A stretch of 64,000 nt of DNA from Desulfoluna limicola (lineage in GTDB: Bacteria; Desulfobacterota; Desulfobacteria; Desulfobacterales; Desulfolunaceae), in NCBI RefSeq assembly GCF_021654575.1, contig NZ_AP024488.1, positions 1,302,001 to 1,366,000 on the forward strand, given 5' to 3'. A program made the translations under genes and the position numbers. Every line of letters begins with the position of its first letter. Positions within the stretch are counted from its first letter, which is position 1. Positions 52,609 to 60,779 of this stretch are shown piece after piece. The notes beneath the pieces were generated by a model. It did not search any database. It had not been told where the DNA came from and was given only the letters and a program-made list of their open reading frames with translations.

Positions 52609-53478
52609 GTGATTTCAGAAAATAAGATCAAGGATATCATTGCAGAGGTGCTGAACAGCATTGGCGACGCCGATGCCGCTCCGGCAGCCGCTGCCGAACC
52701 TGTGGCTGCTTCGAGCGAAGTGGGCGAAGACCTCGCTGCCATCGACTTGAGGAAGCAGCTCCTGGTTCCCGAGCCCAACAACCGTGAGGCCTACCTCAAG
52801 ATGAAGGCCACCACGCCCGCCCGTATCGGCATCTGGCGCACCGGTCCCCGGTACCTTACCGGCAACTCCCTGCGTTTTCGTGCCGACCACGCCGTGGCCC
52901 AGGACGCCGTCTTCAACAATGTCTGCCCCGATTTCATCAAGGAGTGGGGGCTGCTGGACATGAAGACCAAGTGTGCCGACAAGGACGAGTTCCTCACCCG
53001 TCCGGATCTGGGTCGCAAGCTTGACCAGGCGAGCATCGAGACCGTGGCTGCCGCATGCAAAGCGAACCCCACGGTTCAGTTTGTGGTCATCGACGGCTTA
53101 AGCTCCACCGCCATCGAGACCAACGCGAGGAACACCATGGACTCTGCACTCCAGGGCCTGAAGAACCTCGGCATCGATGCGGGCAAGCCCTTTTTCATCC
53201 GCTACGGCCGTGTGCCCTCCATGGACAGTGCGTCCGAAGTGCTGAAACCTCAGGTTACCGTCGCCCTCGTGGGCGAGCGTCCGGGCCTTGCCACCGGCGA
53301 GTCCATGAGTGCCTACATGGTTTACAACTGCCATGAAGGGATCTCTGAATCCAAGCGCACCATCATCTCCAACATCCACAAGGCCGGTACCCCCGCCGTG
53401 GAAGCCGGTGCACAGATTGCGGATATCGTCAAGAAGATGCTTGAGCAGAAAGCAAGCGGCATCGACCTTCAAATTTAG
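52609..53478 (+). CDS. eutC: Ethanolamine ammonia-lyase small subunit EutC
   Basis: 289 residues from the GTG at 52609, with AGGAGG upstream. The first 20 residues (ISENKIKDIIAEVLNSIGD) form the amphipathic helix known to send EutC into the shell. An alanine-rich linker follows, then the catalytic part: TPARIGIWRTGPRYLTGNSLRFRADHAVAQDAV, FVVIDGLSSTAIETNA, VALVGERPGLATGESMSAYMVY. It contributes to cobalamin binding. Tightly linked to eutB and eutL. Confidence 0.94.
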   Translation: MISENKIKDIIAEVLNSIGDADAAPAAAAEPVAASSEVGEDLAAIDLRKQLLVPEPNNREAYLKMKATTPARIGIWRTGPRYLTGNSLRFRADHAVAQDAVFNNVCPDFIKEWGLLDMKTKCADKDEFLTRPDLGRKLDQASIETVAAACKANPTVQFVVIDGLSSTAIETNARNTMDSALQGLKNLGIDAGKPFFIRYGRVPSMDSASEVLKPQVTVALVGERPGLATGESMSAYMVYNCHEGISESKRTIISNIHKAGTPAVEAGAQIADIVKKMLEQKASGIDLQI

Positions 53479-53496
53479 AGATAGGAGACTTGAAAC

Positions 53497-54150
53497 ATGA
53501 AAGGTGATGCACTTCGCACTACCGTCCTGAGCGTCAAGATGATTCCCAACGTGGACCCCGATATGGTCAAGCGCCTTGAGCTGCCTGACGGGCACCGCAG
53601 CATTGGCATGATCACCACCGATTGTGACGACGTGGGCTACACCGCCATCGACGAAGCCACCAAAAAGGCCGATGTCAAAGTGGCTTATGCCAAGAGCTTC
53701 TACGGTGGTGCCGCCAACGCAAACACCAAGCTCGCCGGTGAATTCATCGGTATCCTCTCCGGTCCCAACCCCGCAGAGGTGAAGAGCGGCATCGACGCAG
53801 CCATCGAATTCATCGAAAACGATGCCTGCTTCTACAGCGCCAACGAGGATGATTCCATCCCCTACTACGCCCACTGCGTCTCCCGTACCGGATCGTTTCT
53901 TTCCGATCTGGGCGGTATCCCCGAAGGGGAGGCCATGGCATACCTCATCGCCCCTCCCATCGAGGCGATTTACGCACTGGATGCGGCCCTGAAGGCTGCC
54001 GACGTTGAGATGGTGGAGTTCTTCGGACCTCCCTCTGAGACCAACTTCGGCGGGGGCCTGCTCACCGGATCCCAGTCTGCCTGCAAGGCGGCCTGTGATG
54101 CCTTTGCCGATGCCGTTATCCAGGTGGCTGAGAATCCCCTGAAGTACTAA
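53497..54150 (+). CDS. eutL: Microcompartment shell protein EutL (trimeric, gated)
   Basis: 217 residues with AGGAGAC upstream. It shows two permuted BMC halves: LRTTVLSVKMIPNVDPDMVKRLELPDGHRSIGMITTDCDDV, then FSIPYYAHCVSRTG-type (here SIPYYAHCVSRTGSFLS) and AYLIAPPIEAIYALDAALKAADVEMVEFFGPPSETNFGGGLLTG. EutL trimers have a pore that can open and close and bind ethanolamine. Position directly after eutC is conserved in eut operons. Confidence 0.93.
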   Translation: MKGDALRTTVLSVKMIPNVDPDMVKRLELPDGHRSIGMITTDCDDVGYTAIDEATKKADVKVAYAKSFYGGAANANTKLAGEFIGILSGPNPAEVKSGIDAAIEFIENDACFYSANEDDSIPYYAHCVSRTGSFLSDLGGIPEGEAMAYLIAPPIEAIYALDAALKAADVEMVEFFGPPSETNFGGGLLTGSQSACKAACDAFADAVIQVAENPLKY

Positions 54151-54165
54151 TCACGGGAGGTCACC

Positions 54166-54783
54166 ATGGACGGCAAGGCTTTAGGAATAATTGAGACCGT
54201 GGGACTCGTTCCCGCAGTGGAGGCAGGGGACGTGGCGGTGAAAACCGCCGATGTCACCATCATTGGCTCCCAGGCGGTGGGCGGGGGCCTCGTCTCTATT
54301 CTGATAAAAGGCGATGTGTCCGCCGTCAAGGCATCCGTGGATGCCGGCAGCACGGCGGCTGCACGTTTAGGAGAGGTCTGCTCGGTTACTGTGATTGCCC
54401 GGACCGCCGAAGGCCTTGACGGAATTCTGATCGAAGAGGGAAAGCGTCCCAAGTGTTTCCCCGAGCGCAAGGCACAATCTGCCGCGCAGCCGGAGATCAC
54501 CCCGGAACCGGAGACGGTAACCGTTTCCGATCCCGCTCCTGAAAAAGAGCCCGAAAGTCCCGTTCAGGAGCTCCCTGACGCGGCCGAGGGAAGCACCGAT
54601 TCAGGAGAACCCGATGCCTTAAGCTTGGACATGGCAGATTTGAAAAAGCTTAAAGTTACCAAACTGAGACGCCTCGCACGGCAGCTTCCCACCTTCTCCA
54701 TCGCGAGGGGTGAGATCAAGTATGCCAAGAAGAAAGACCTTCTTGAGGCGTTTGTTCAATACATGAAGACTCTTGAAACGTAA
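54166..54783 (+). CDS. eutK: EutK-like shell protein: BMC domain plus C-terminal Rho_N/SAP-like domain
   Basis: 205 residues. Residues 1-95 are a standard BMC domain (GKALGIIETVGLVPAVEAGDVAVKTADVTIIGSQAV; SILIKGDVSAVKASVDAGSTAAARLGE). A proline/glutamate-rich linker follows (about 100-155). The last 50 residues (LDMADLKKLKVTKLRRLARQLP...IKYAKKKDLLEAFVQYM) resemble the Rho N-terminal/SAP helix-extended-helix fold. Enterobacterial EutK has a C-terminal helix-turn-helix instead. The domain pair suggests a shell protein that may touch nucleic acid. Sits between eutL and eutE. Confidence 0.82.
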   Translation: MDGKALGIIETVGLVPAVEAGDVAVKTADVTIIGSQAVGGGLVSILIKGDVSAVKASVDAGSTAAARLGEVCSVTVIARTAEGLDGILIEEGKRPKCFPERKAQSAAQPEITPEPETVTVSDPAPEKEPESPVQELPDAAEGSTDSGEPDALSLDMADLKKLKVTKLRRLARQLPTFSIARGEIKYAKKKDLLEAFVQYMKTLET

Positions 54784-54795
54784 GTGAGGATAGAG

Positions 54796-56238
54796 ATGGT
54801 AGATAAGGATTTACTCTCAATTCAGGAAACCCGAGCATTGGTCCGTGCCGCTCGAGCCGCCCAGCCCGCACTTGTGCAGGCTGGCCAGGAACGTGTGGAC
54901 GCTCTGGTGGATGCGATTGCCAAAGTAGGCGCCGAGATGGCCGAAGAGCTTGGCAAGATGGCTTCTGAAGAGACCGGGTTCGGCAAGTGGCAGGACAAGA
55001 AACAGAAGAACATCCTCGCCTCTGAGAAACTGGTCAGCTACTACAAAGGCCTCAAAACCATCGGGATCATCAACGAGGACACCGAAAAGAAAATCGTTGA
55101 AATTGCCACCCCCATGGGGGTTATCGCGGGTCTCATCCCTTCAACCAACCCCACGAGCACCACGCTCTACAAGGCGATTATCTCCCTTAAGAGCGGCAAC
55201 GGCATCGTGTTCAGCCCCCACCCCAGTGCGGTAAAGTGCATCTCCGCCACCGTCAACATGATCAGGGGCGTCCTGAAGGCCATGGACTTCCCCGAAGACC
55301 TCGTGGGCGTCATCAGCGTTCCCACCCTTGAGGGCACCGATCAGCTGATGAAGATCGTCGACATGATCCTTGCCACCGGCGGCAACGCCATGGTCAAGGC
55401 CGCTTACAGCTCCGGTACCCCCGCCCTCGGTGTGGGCTCCGGCAACGTGCCTGCCTTTATCGAGCGAAGCGCCAATGTCGATGTTGCGGTTCAGAAGATC
55501 TTCGCCTCGAAGACCTTCGACAACGGCACCGTCTGCGCGTCCGAGCAGGCCATCGTCACCGAAGCCTGCATCGCCGACAAGGTCAGGGCCAGCGTCATCG
55601 CCCAGGGCGGTTACTTCCTGGAAGGGGAGAAGCTGGCCAAGGTCAAGCGTGTCATGGAGCGTCCCAACGGCGCCATGAACCCCGCTGTTGTGGGTCGCTG
55701 CGCCACGGACATCGCAAAGGTCGCCGGCATCGACGTGCCCGCCGGCACCACCATGCTGCTCTGCGACGAGCCCGGTGTCGGACCCAAGTTCCCCTTCTCC
55801 AAGGAGAAACTCACCGCACTTCTGGGCTTTTATGTGGTCAACGACTGGCAGGAAGCGTGTGAGCTTTGCTTCAAGCTTCTGAAGAACGGAGGCCTCGGTC
55901 ACTCCATGGGGATTCACTCCAACAACGAGACCGTGATCCGTGAGTTTGCCCTGAAGAAGCCCGTTTCCCGCTTCCTGGTGAACACACCCACAACCCAGGG
56001 CGCCGTGGGCATCTCCACCAACCTGGCTCCTTCCTTCACCCTCGGGTGCGGAACCGTGGGCGGCAGCGCCACCTCTGAAAACGTCGGACCCCATCACCTC
56101 TTCAACATCCGTCGCATGGCCTATGGCCTCGACGATGCGGCAGCCACATCCACTGCGGCCGCCACGGAGAGCGTCGACGTTCAGGCAGTGACCAACCTGA
56201 TCATGGAACAGCTCAAGAAGATGAGCGGAACCGTTTAA
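54796..56238 (+). CDS. eutE: CoA-acylating acetaldehyde dehydrogenase EutE
   Basis: 480 residues from the ATG at 54796, with GAGGA upstream (a GTG at 54784 is less likely). Core blocks: ATPMGVIAGLIPSTNPTSTTLYKAI, GVISVPTLEGTDQLMKI, catalytic cysteine in FDNGTVCASEQAIV, and the GLGHSMGIHSNN region. It converts acetaldehyde, NAD and CoA to acetyl-CoA. The N-terminus lacks the usual shell-targeting helix. Instead the C-terminus, after an AAATSTAAATE linker, ends in an amphipathic helix (VDVQAVTNLIMEQLKKM). This looks like a C-terminal encapsulation peptide. Confidence 0.93.
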   Translation: MVDKDLLSIQETRALVRAARAAQPALVQAGQERVDALVDAIAKVGAEMAEELGKMASEETGFGKWQDKKQKNILASEKLVSYYKGLKTIGIINEDTEKKIVEIATPMGVIAGLIPSTNPTSTTLYKAIISLKSGNGIVFSPHPSAVKCISATVNMIRGVLKAMDFPEDLVGVISVPTLEGTDQLMKIVDMILATGGNAMVKAAYSSGTPALGVGSGNVPAFIERSANVDVAVQKIFASKTFDNGTVCASEQAIVTEACIADKVRASVIAQGGYFLEGEKLAKVKRVMERPNGAMNPAVVGRCATDIAKVAGIDVPAGTTMLLCDEPGVGPKFPFSKEKLTALLGFYVVNDWQEACELCFKLLKNGGLGHSMGIHSNNETVIREFALKKPVSRFLVNTPTTQGAVGISTNLAPSFTLGCGTVGGSATSENVGPHHLFNIRRMAYGLDDAAATSTAAATESVDVQAVTNLIMEQLKKMSGTV

Positions 56239-56386
56239 AAAAAATCAGACGAAATCGCCCCTTGAGGGGCTTTGGGACCTGCCGGCGTCACCCGGATTTC
56301 ATGCCGGGGTGGCAAGCAAATTGCTCTGACAGTGGGCAGGTTTTAAAAGCGAACGATTTTAATCAGATACAATGAGGAGAAAAAAC

Positions 56387-56671
56387 ATGAGTTCACAGAA
56401 CGCTCTTGGAATGATCGAAACCAAAGGTCTTGTCGGTGCAGTAGAAGCAGCAGATGCCATGGTGAAAGCAGCCAACGTAACCCTCATCGGCCGCAGCCAG
56501 GTGGGTGCAGGTCTCGTCACCGTCATGGTTCGTGGTGACGTGGGCGCTGTGAAAGCAGCCACCGACGCCGGTGCCGCTGCCGCTGACCGTGTGGGTGAAC
56601 TGATCAGTGTTCATGTCATTCCCCGCCCCCACGGTGAGGTTGAGCTCATCCTCCCCAAAGCGGAAGGATAA
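56387..56671 (+). CDS. eutM: Microcompartment hexameric shell protein EutM (copy 1)
   Basis: 94 residues from the ATG at 56387, with GAGGAG upstream. This is a canonical BMC-H domain: [75 protein letters not shown]. It forms the flat hexamers of the shell facets. A near-identical second copy lies at 60780-61058. A GCCCCTTGAGGGGC hairpin and a T-poor gap separate it from eutE. Confidence 0.94.
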   Translation: MSSQNALGMIETKGLVGAVEAADAMVKAANVTLIGRSQVGAGLVTVMVRGDVGAVKAATDAGAAAADRVGELISVHVIPRPHGEVELILPKAEG

Positions 56672-56677
56672 TAAGCC

Positions 56678-57436
56678 ATGAAAGTCATATCGGAATCCTA
56701 TCTGAGGGATCTCTTCAGAAAGGCTGTTCCTGAGACTTTCAGGCTGGAGGAGGGTCAGATTCTGACCCCCTCCGCATCCCAGCTTCTCGGTGAGAAGGGG
56801 GTTAAGGTCATCAGGGGCGATGAAGAGCCAAGTGCCTCACAGCCCGAGGCCGCCCCATCGATAACAGAGGCGGAAAAAGCTCCCGGCCCGAAATACGTGT
56901 CGGCCATGGATGGCGGTCTCTTTGAGACGAAACCCGAGCACATGACGCAGCTTACGGGCATGCAGCTGGTCCCCAAGGACCACCCCCGCATCGTGTTCAG
57001 AGGTCGCCTCGATACCTGTCAGGGGGAGATTCTTCTTCTGCAGGCCAAGGCCCATGAGAAGGGGAAAATGACCCTGGTGGCGGATCTCGAAGAGATCCTT
57101 GAGTGGACCCGCGACATCATGCGTCGGGATGTCCTGGATACGCCCGTTCCGGCCAAGCCCATCCTGGGCCTGACCGACGCGGAGCTCAGGGCCCACTCCC
57201 ACAACCCGAAAAAGTACTTCGGGACCGGCCATTTTCTTCCCACCTATGACATGGGTGAGTTGATCCTCGGACTCAACCGTCTGAGGGCCCTGGTCCGTGA
57301 GATGGAGGTGTCGGCTGTGAGCGCTCTGAAAGAGGGCTTCCAGCTGGAAAAACCCGACATCGTTCAGGCCCTGAACCGCATGAGCAGCGCCCTTTACATC
57401 ATGATGCTCAAAGACAAAGGCGGCATTTACACGTAG
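56678..57436 (+). CDS. eutT: EutT-type corrinoid adenosyltransferase
   Basis: 252 residues. The N-terminus has the EutT pattern LEEGQILTPSASQLLGEKGVKV. The adenosyltransferase core follows: DHPRIVFRGRLDTCQGEILLLQA, DIMRRDVLD, LGLTDAELRAHSHNPKKYFG and the last helix LNRLRALVREMEVSAV...ALNRMSSALYIMML. It makes AdoCbl for EutBC from ATP and cob(I)alamin. The metal-binding CCxxC cluster of enterobacterial EutT is absent from the middle region; related EutT proteins of Gram-positive bacteria also lack it. Confidence 0.85.
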   Translation: MKVISESYLRDLFRKAVPETFRLEEGQILTPSASQLLGEKGVKVIRGDEEPSASQPEAAPSITEAEKAPGPKYVSAMDGGLFETKPEHMTQLTGMQLVPKDHPRIVFRGRLDTCQGEILLLQAKAHEKGKMTLVADLEEILEWTRDIMRRDVLDTPVPAKPILGLTDAELRAHSHNPKKYFGTGHFLPTYDMGELILGLNRLRALVREMEVSAVSALKEGFQLEKPDIVQALNRMSSALYIMMLKDKGGIYT

Positions 57437-57444
57437 GAGATCAG

Positions 57445-58107
57445 ATGGATCAGACAATTGTTGAAGGTATTATCAAAAAGGTCATGGACCAGATGGGAGA
57501 TGCAAAAACGGAGGGGGCGGCACGCTGCGGTGACGCCATCCCCGTGGAACTCTCCGGTCGCCATGTCCATCTTTGCGAGGAAGACATCCAGGAGCTCTTT
57601 GGCGCGCCCCTGACATATGTTAAAGAGCTTTCCCAGCCGGGACAGTACCTCTGCAAAGAGCGGGTCCGCCTTATCGGGCCCAGCGGTGTGATTGATAACG
57701 TGGCCGTCCTCGGGCCGGCACGCCCCAAATCCCAGGTAGAGCTCTCCCTCACCGACGCTCGCATCCTGGGCATAAAGGCGCCTGTGCGTCAGTCCGGTGA
57801 CGTGGCCGGCACCCCCGGCATTGTTCTTACTTCAGGAACCGGCCTTGCCGGGTTGCAGGAGGGCGTGATCGTGGCTGCCCGCCACATCCACATGTCCCCT
57901 GCAGACGCCGCCAAGTATGGCGTGGCCGACAATCAGAAGGTCGATGTCCATATGGATGGAAACCGTCCGGCTGTCTTTAAAGATGTCATTATCCGGGTTC
58001 ACAAGGATTTCCGCCTGGCCATGCACATCGACTTTGATGAGGCCAACAGCTGCGGACTGGGCAAAAATGCCCGTGGCAAAATTGTGGGCCTAACCCAGGA
58101 GGCGTAA
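57445..58107 (+). CDS. pduL: Phosphotransacylase PduL
   Basis: 220 residues. An N-terminal amphipathic helix (TIVEGIIKKVMDQMGD) fits shell targeting. The two zinc-binding motifs are VELSGRHVHLCEED and VAARHIHMSPADA. Further blocks are YLCKERVRLIGPSGVIDNVAVLGPAR and the final MHIDFDEANSCGLG. PduL turns acetyl-CoA into acetyl phosphate, regenerating CoA in the compartment, and replaces EutD. It follows eutT after eight bases with AGGAG between. Confidence 0.93.
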   Translation: MDQTIVEGIIKKVMDQMGDAKTEGAARCGDAIPVELSGRHVHLCEEDIQELFGAPLTYVKELSQPGQYLCKERVRLIGPSGVIDNVAVLGPARPKSQVELSLTDARILGIKAPVRQSGDVAGTPGIVLTSGTGLAGLQEGVIVAARHIHMSPADAAKYGVADNQKVDVHMDGNRPAVFKDVIIRVHKDFRLAMHIDFDEANSCGLGKNARGKIVGLTQEA

Positions 58108-58108
58108 C

Positions 58109-58939
58109 GTGGACTTCTCATCCGTTGATCGGATTATTGCCGATCTTGAAACGTGTCTTGAAACCACTCGGGAGGTGTCTCCCACCGAAGAGCTCCTTGT
58201 GGGTGTGGACTTAGGTACCGCCTACATTGTTCTCGTTGTGATGAACAGCAAAAGAGAGCCCGTGGCCTGCGCCATGGAGTTCGCCCAGGTGATCAAAGAT
58301 GGCCTTGTGGTGGACTACATCGGAGCCATGACGGTGGTGAAACGCCTGAAAGCCCAGCTGGAGGAACGGCTCGGACGGGAACTGGAGAAGGCGGCCATTG
58401 CCGTGCCTCCGGGGACCGGTGAGTCCGATTGCAAGACCCACGGCTATGTGGTGGAGGGCGCGGGGATGGAAGTGACCAACCTGCTGGATGAGCCCACGGC
58501 GGCCAATGCCGTCCTGGGGGTTGAAAACGGTGTCATCGTCGATATCGGCGGCGGGACCACCGGCCTCTCCATCATGGAGAACGGCAAGGTGGTCTACGTA
58601 GCCGATGAAGCAACGGGTGGAACGCATCTGTCCCTCGTCCTTTCCGGGGCTTACAAGGTAAGCTTTGAAGAGGCCGAGGCGATCAAGAAAGACAACTCGC
58701 GGCACAAAGAGATCTTTGCCGCGGTTCGTCCCGTGATTCAGAAGATGGCCACCATCGTGAAAGGGCACATCGAGGGACGGAACATAAAATCCGTGTACCT
58801 CGTGGGCGGCACCTGCTGCCTGACCGGCATGGAGACCGTGTTCGAAAAAGAGCTCGGCATCCCCGTGCACAAACCGGCCAACCCCTTTCTCGTGACCCCC
58901 ATGGGCATTGCCCTGAGCTCCGTGGTTCAGGGCGAATAG
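58109..58939 (+). CDS. eutJ: EutJ, actin/Hsp70-like ATPase
   Basis: 276 residues from a GTG at 58109, one base after the pduL stop. The nucleotide loops are LLVGVDLGTAYIVLVVM and VIVDIGGGTTGLSIM, with a late VYLVGGTCCLTGME. These are Hsp70/actin-type ATPase motifs. EutJ is thought to act as a chaperone for compartment or enzyme assembly; this role is not firmly shown. Length matches the family. Confidence 0.9.
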   Translation: MDFSSVDRIIADLETCLETTREVSPTEELLVGVDLGTAYIVLVVMNSKREPVACAMEFAQVIKDGLVVDYIGAMTVVKRLKAQLEERLGRELEKAAIAVPPGTGESDCKTHGYVVEGAGMEVTNLLDEPTAANAVLGVENGVIVDIGGGTTGLSIMENGKVVYVADEATGGTHLSLVLSGAYKVSFEEAEAIKKDNSRHKEIFAAVRPVIQKMATIVKGHIEGRNIKSVYLVGGTCCLTGMETVFEKELGIPVHKPANPFLVTPMGIALSSVVQGE

Positions 58940-58949
58940 GAGAGTGACC

Positions 58950-59540
58950 ATGGATGTGGAAGCACTGGTAAAAGCCATTACCGCAGAAGTCCTCAAGCAG
59001 GTCAGTGGAAAAGGGGAGACATCCCCGGTGCTGATCATCGGCGAGAAGGCGTGCAAAAAGTGCCAGGCTGCTGAAAAGAAGCTGGGCAAAGGGCACCGAT
59101 TTCTCTACCCCGATGAGGACCCGAGCGCTGGCGAAACAATGCGCCGCATTGTGCCTTACCTCTCCATCCGCCACATGGCCGACATGGCCGCAGGAAAAGC
59201 GGAGGGGCCCCTCATGGAGGTGGTCCTCTCCGCTCTTCTGGCCGGTCAGCCGGTGGAAGTGATGGAGTACGAATACAAGCGGTATGCCGACACCGCCCCC
59301 GAAGGCCTCATGAGGCTCTTCGAAGGACAGGAAGCGGCCTTGGCCTCCTTTGGGCTCACCGCAATGGACATGACGAAACGCGAGACTGTCAGAGTCAGAA
59401 AGCCTCTGGTAACGGACGCGGATGTGGCCCAGGCCAACCAGAAAGGGGCGCGTGAGCTGCTTCTTCCTGGAGACGCCAAGGTGACACCCCTGGCCGTGGA
59501 ACGTGCCAGAGATCTCGGGATCACCATTTCCCGGGGATAA
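58950..59540 (+). CDS. Eut-locus protein with encapsulation-like helix and CxxC, unknown function
   Basis: 196 residues from the ATG at 58950, with TAGGAGAG upstream. The first 18 residues (DVEALVKAITAEVLKQVSGKG) form an amphipathic helix of the shell-targeting type. A Rossmann-like strand LIIGEKACKKCQAA carries a CxxC pair near residue 35. The C-terminus ends LLLPGDAKVTPLAVERARDLGITI, reminiscent of the LTPxAxxxLxxKGI motif seen in EutT/EutQ N-termini. Proteins of this place and size occur in other eut loci as unnamed members. The function is not known; the helix and position suggest a lumen protein. Confidence 0.7.
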   Translation: MDVEALVKAITAEVLKQVSGKGETSPVLIIGEKACKKCQAAEKKLGKGHRFLYPDEDPSAGETMRRIVPYLSIRHMADMAAGKAEGPLMEVVLSALLAGQPVEVMEYEYKRYADTAPEGLMRLFEGQEAALASFGLTAMDMTKRETVRVRKPLVTDADVAQANQKGARELLLPGDAKVTPLAVERARDLGITISRG

Positions 59541-59591
59541 TGGGGCAGGGCCTTTACCGGCCCATCCCACCAACCCAACGAGGCGACGAAG

Positions 59592-59867
59592 ATGATAGTT
59601 GGCAAAGTGATCGGCAATGTATGGGCCACACGGAAAGAAGAGGCCTTAAGCGGCATGAAACTGATGGTGGTGAGGCGTCTGGACGCCTGCACGAACGAGG
59701 AACTTGATACCCTTGTTGCCGTCGATTTTATCGGCGCCGGCATCGGAGACCGGGTTCTTGTGGCGACCGGCAGCTCTGCACGAAACGCAGGGAGCATTAC
59801 CGATGCACCCGTGGATGCCACCATCGTCGGAATCATCGATGAGGTCGAGGTTCGGGAAGGGGTGTAG
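59592..59867 (+). CDS. eutN: Microcompartment vertex protein EutN
   Basis: 91 residues. MIVGKVIGNVWATRKEEALSGMKLMVV and AVDFIGAGIGDRVLVATGSSAR are the EutN/CcmL signature. The pentamers cap the vertices of the shell. The stop touches the ATG of the next gene, so the two are coupled. Confidence 0.94.
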   Translation: MIVGKVIGNVWATRKEEALSGMKLMVVRRLDACTNEELDTLVAVDFIGAGIGDRVLVATGSSARNAGSITDAPVDATIVGIIDEVEVREGV

Positions 59868-60416
59868 ATGATGGACTCGCTGGGCATCATAGAGAGCAGA
59901 AGCATTGCAGCAGGGGCCGTTCTTGCCGACATCATGGTGAAGGCAGCAAACGTTACCCTCATCAAGGCGGGAACCATCTGCTCCGGTCGCTACATGATCC
60001 ATGTGGCGGGTGACCGGGAATCTGTGGTCACCTCTGTGAGCGCTGCCATCGATGCCGGGTATGCCCTTGCGGGGAGTTACACCATCTCGAATATCTCCAA
60101 GCAGGTGCTGGACGCCCTGAAACGAGGTGTTCCGGTTCACGGCCACGGCGCCATCGGCGTCGTGGAGTGCAGAACCGCCTCATCAGGGATAGCGGCCGCC
60201 GACAAAGCCGTGAAACGATCCACCGCCCAGTTGGCGCGGATCGTGACGGGGCGCGGAATCAACGGAAAATCATATTTTGTGATGACAGGTGATGTGGCCT
60301 CCGTGGAAGAGTCCGTTACGGCGGCACGAGAGACCCTTGGGAAAGACCTTGTGGAGGCGGTTGTGATTCCGTCACCCGACCCCTCGGTCATCAACGCGTT
60401 GGTGATGCGCTCGTAA
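59868..60416 (+). CDS. pduT: PduT-like tandem-BMC shell protein with pore cysteine
   Basis: 182 residues with two BMC domains: [30 protein letters not shown] in the first and GAIGVVECRTASSGIAAADKAVKRS in the second. The first-domain loop KAGTICSGRYMIHVAGD places a cysteine at position 38, the same place as the [4Fe-4S]-binding pore cysteine of PduT (SKTICPGKF). Trimers of such proteins can hold an Fe-S cluster and are thought to pass electrons across the shell. A PduS-like gene lies 3 kb downstream. Confidence 0.85.
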   Translation: MMDSLGIIESRSIAAGAVLADIMVKAANVTLIKAGTICSGRYMIHVAGDRESVVTSVSAAIDAGYALAGSYTISNISKQVLDALKRGVPVHGHGAIGVVECRTASSGIAAADKAVKRSTAQLARIVTGRGINGKSYFVMTGDVASVEESVTAARETLGKDLVEAVVIPSPDPSVINALVMRS

Positions 60417-60454
60417 CAAGCGTACGACGCATTACAATTAAAACGAGGTGAATC

Positions 60455-60733
60455 ATGGCAAAAAAACTTGTGAGCGATAAGGGAGTGGAAGCACTGATCG
60501 TCGGTGGCAACTTCTACATGGATGGCACCATCATCCTCACCCCCGGCGCCAAAGATGTTTTACGCAATAAAGGTGTGACCATCGTCTACGGCCCCAGGCC
60601 GGAGATGAGTGACGATGATCAGCTTGAAGCAACCGTCGCCGCACTCCTTAAGAAAGAGTACGGCATCACCGACGAAGCACAGGTGAAGGCGGTCAGCTGC
60701 AAGGTGGTCGATATGATCAAGAAGAACGCATAA
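60455..60733 (+). CDS. 92-residue eut-locus protein with EutT/EutQ N-terminal-like motif
   Basis: 92 residues from an ATG at 60455 with GAGGTG upstream. Residues 16-47 (VGGNFYMDGTIILTPGAKDVLRNKGVTIVYG) carry the LTPxAxxxLxxKG motif that also opens EutT in this window (ILTPSASQLLGEKG). The rest is helical. The motif may be a small binding module that in other proteins is fused to an enzyme. It lies between the PduT-like and second EutM genes. No catalytic residues are evident. Confidence 0.6.
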   Translation: MAKKLVSDKGVEALIVGGNFYMDGTIILTPGAKDVLRNKGVTIVYGPRPEMSDDDQLEATVAALLKKEYGITDEAQVKAVSCKVVDMIKKNA

Positions 60734-60779
60734 TTTTTTAAAAGCAGGAACACTACTTTTTTAAAAGGAGAGTCGAACA

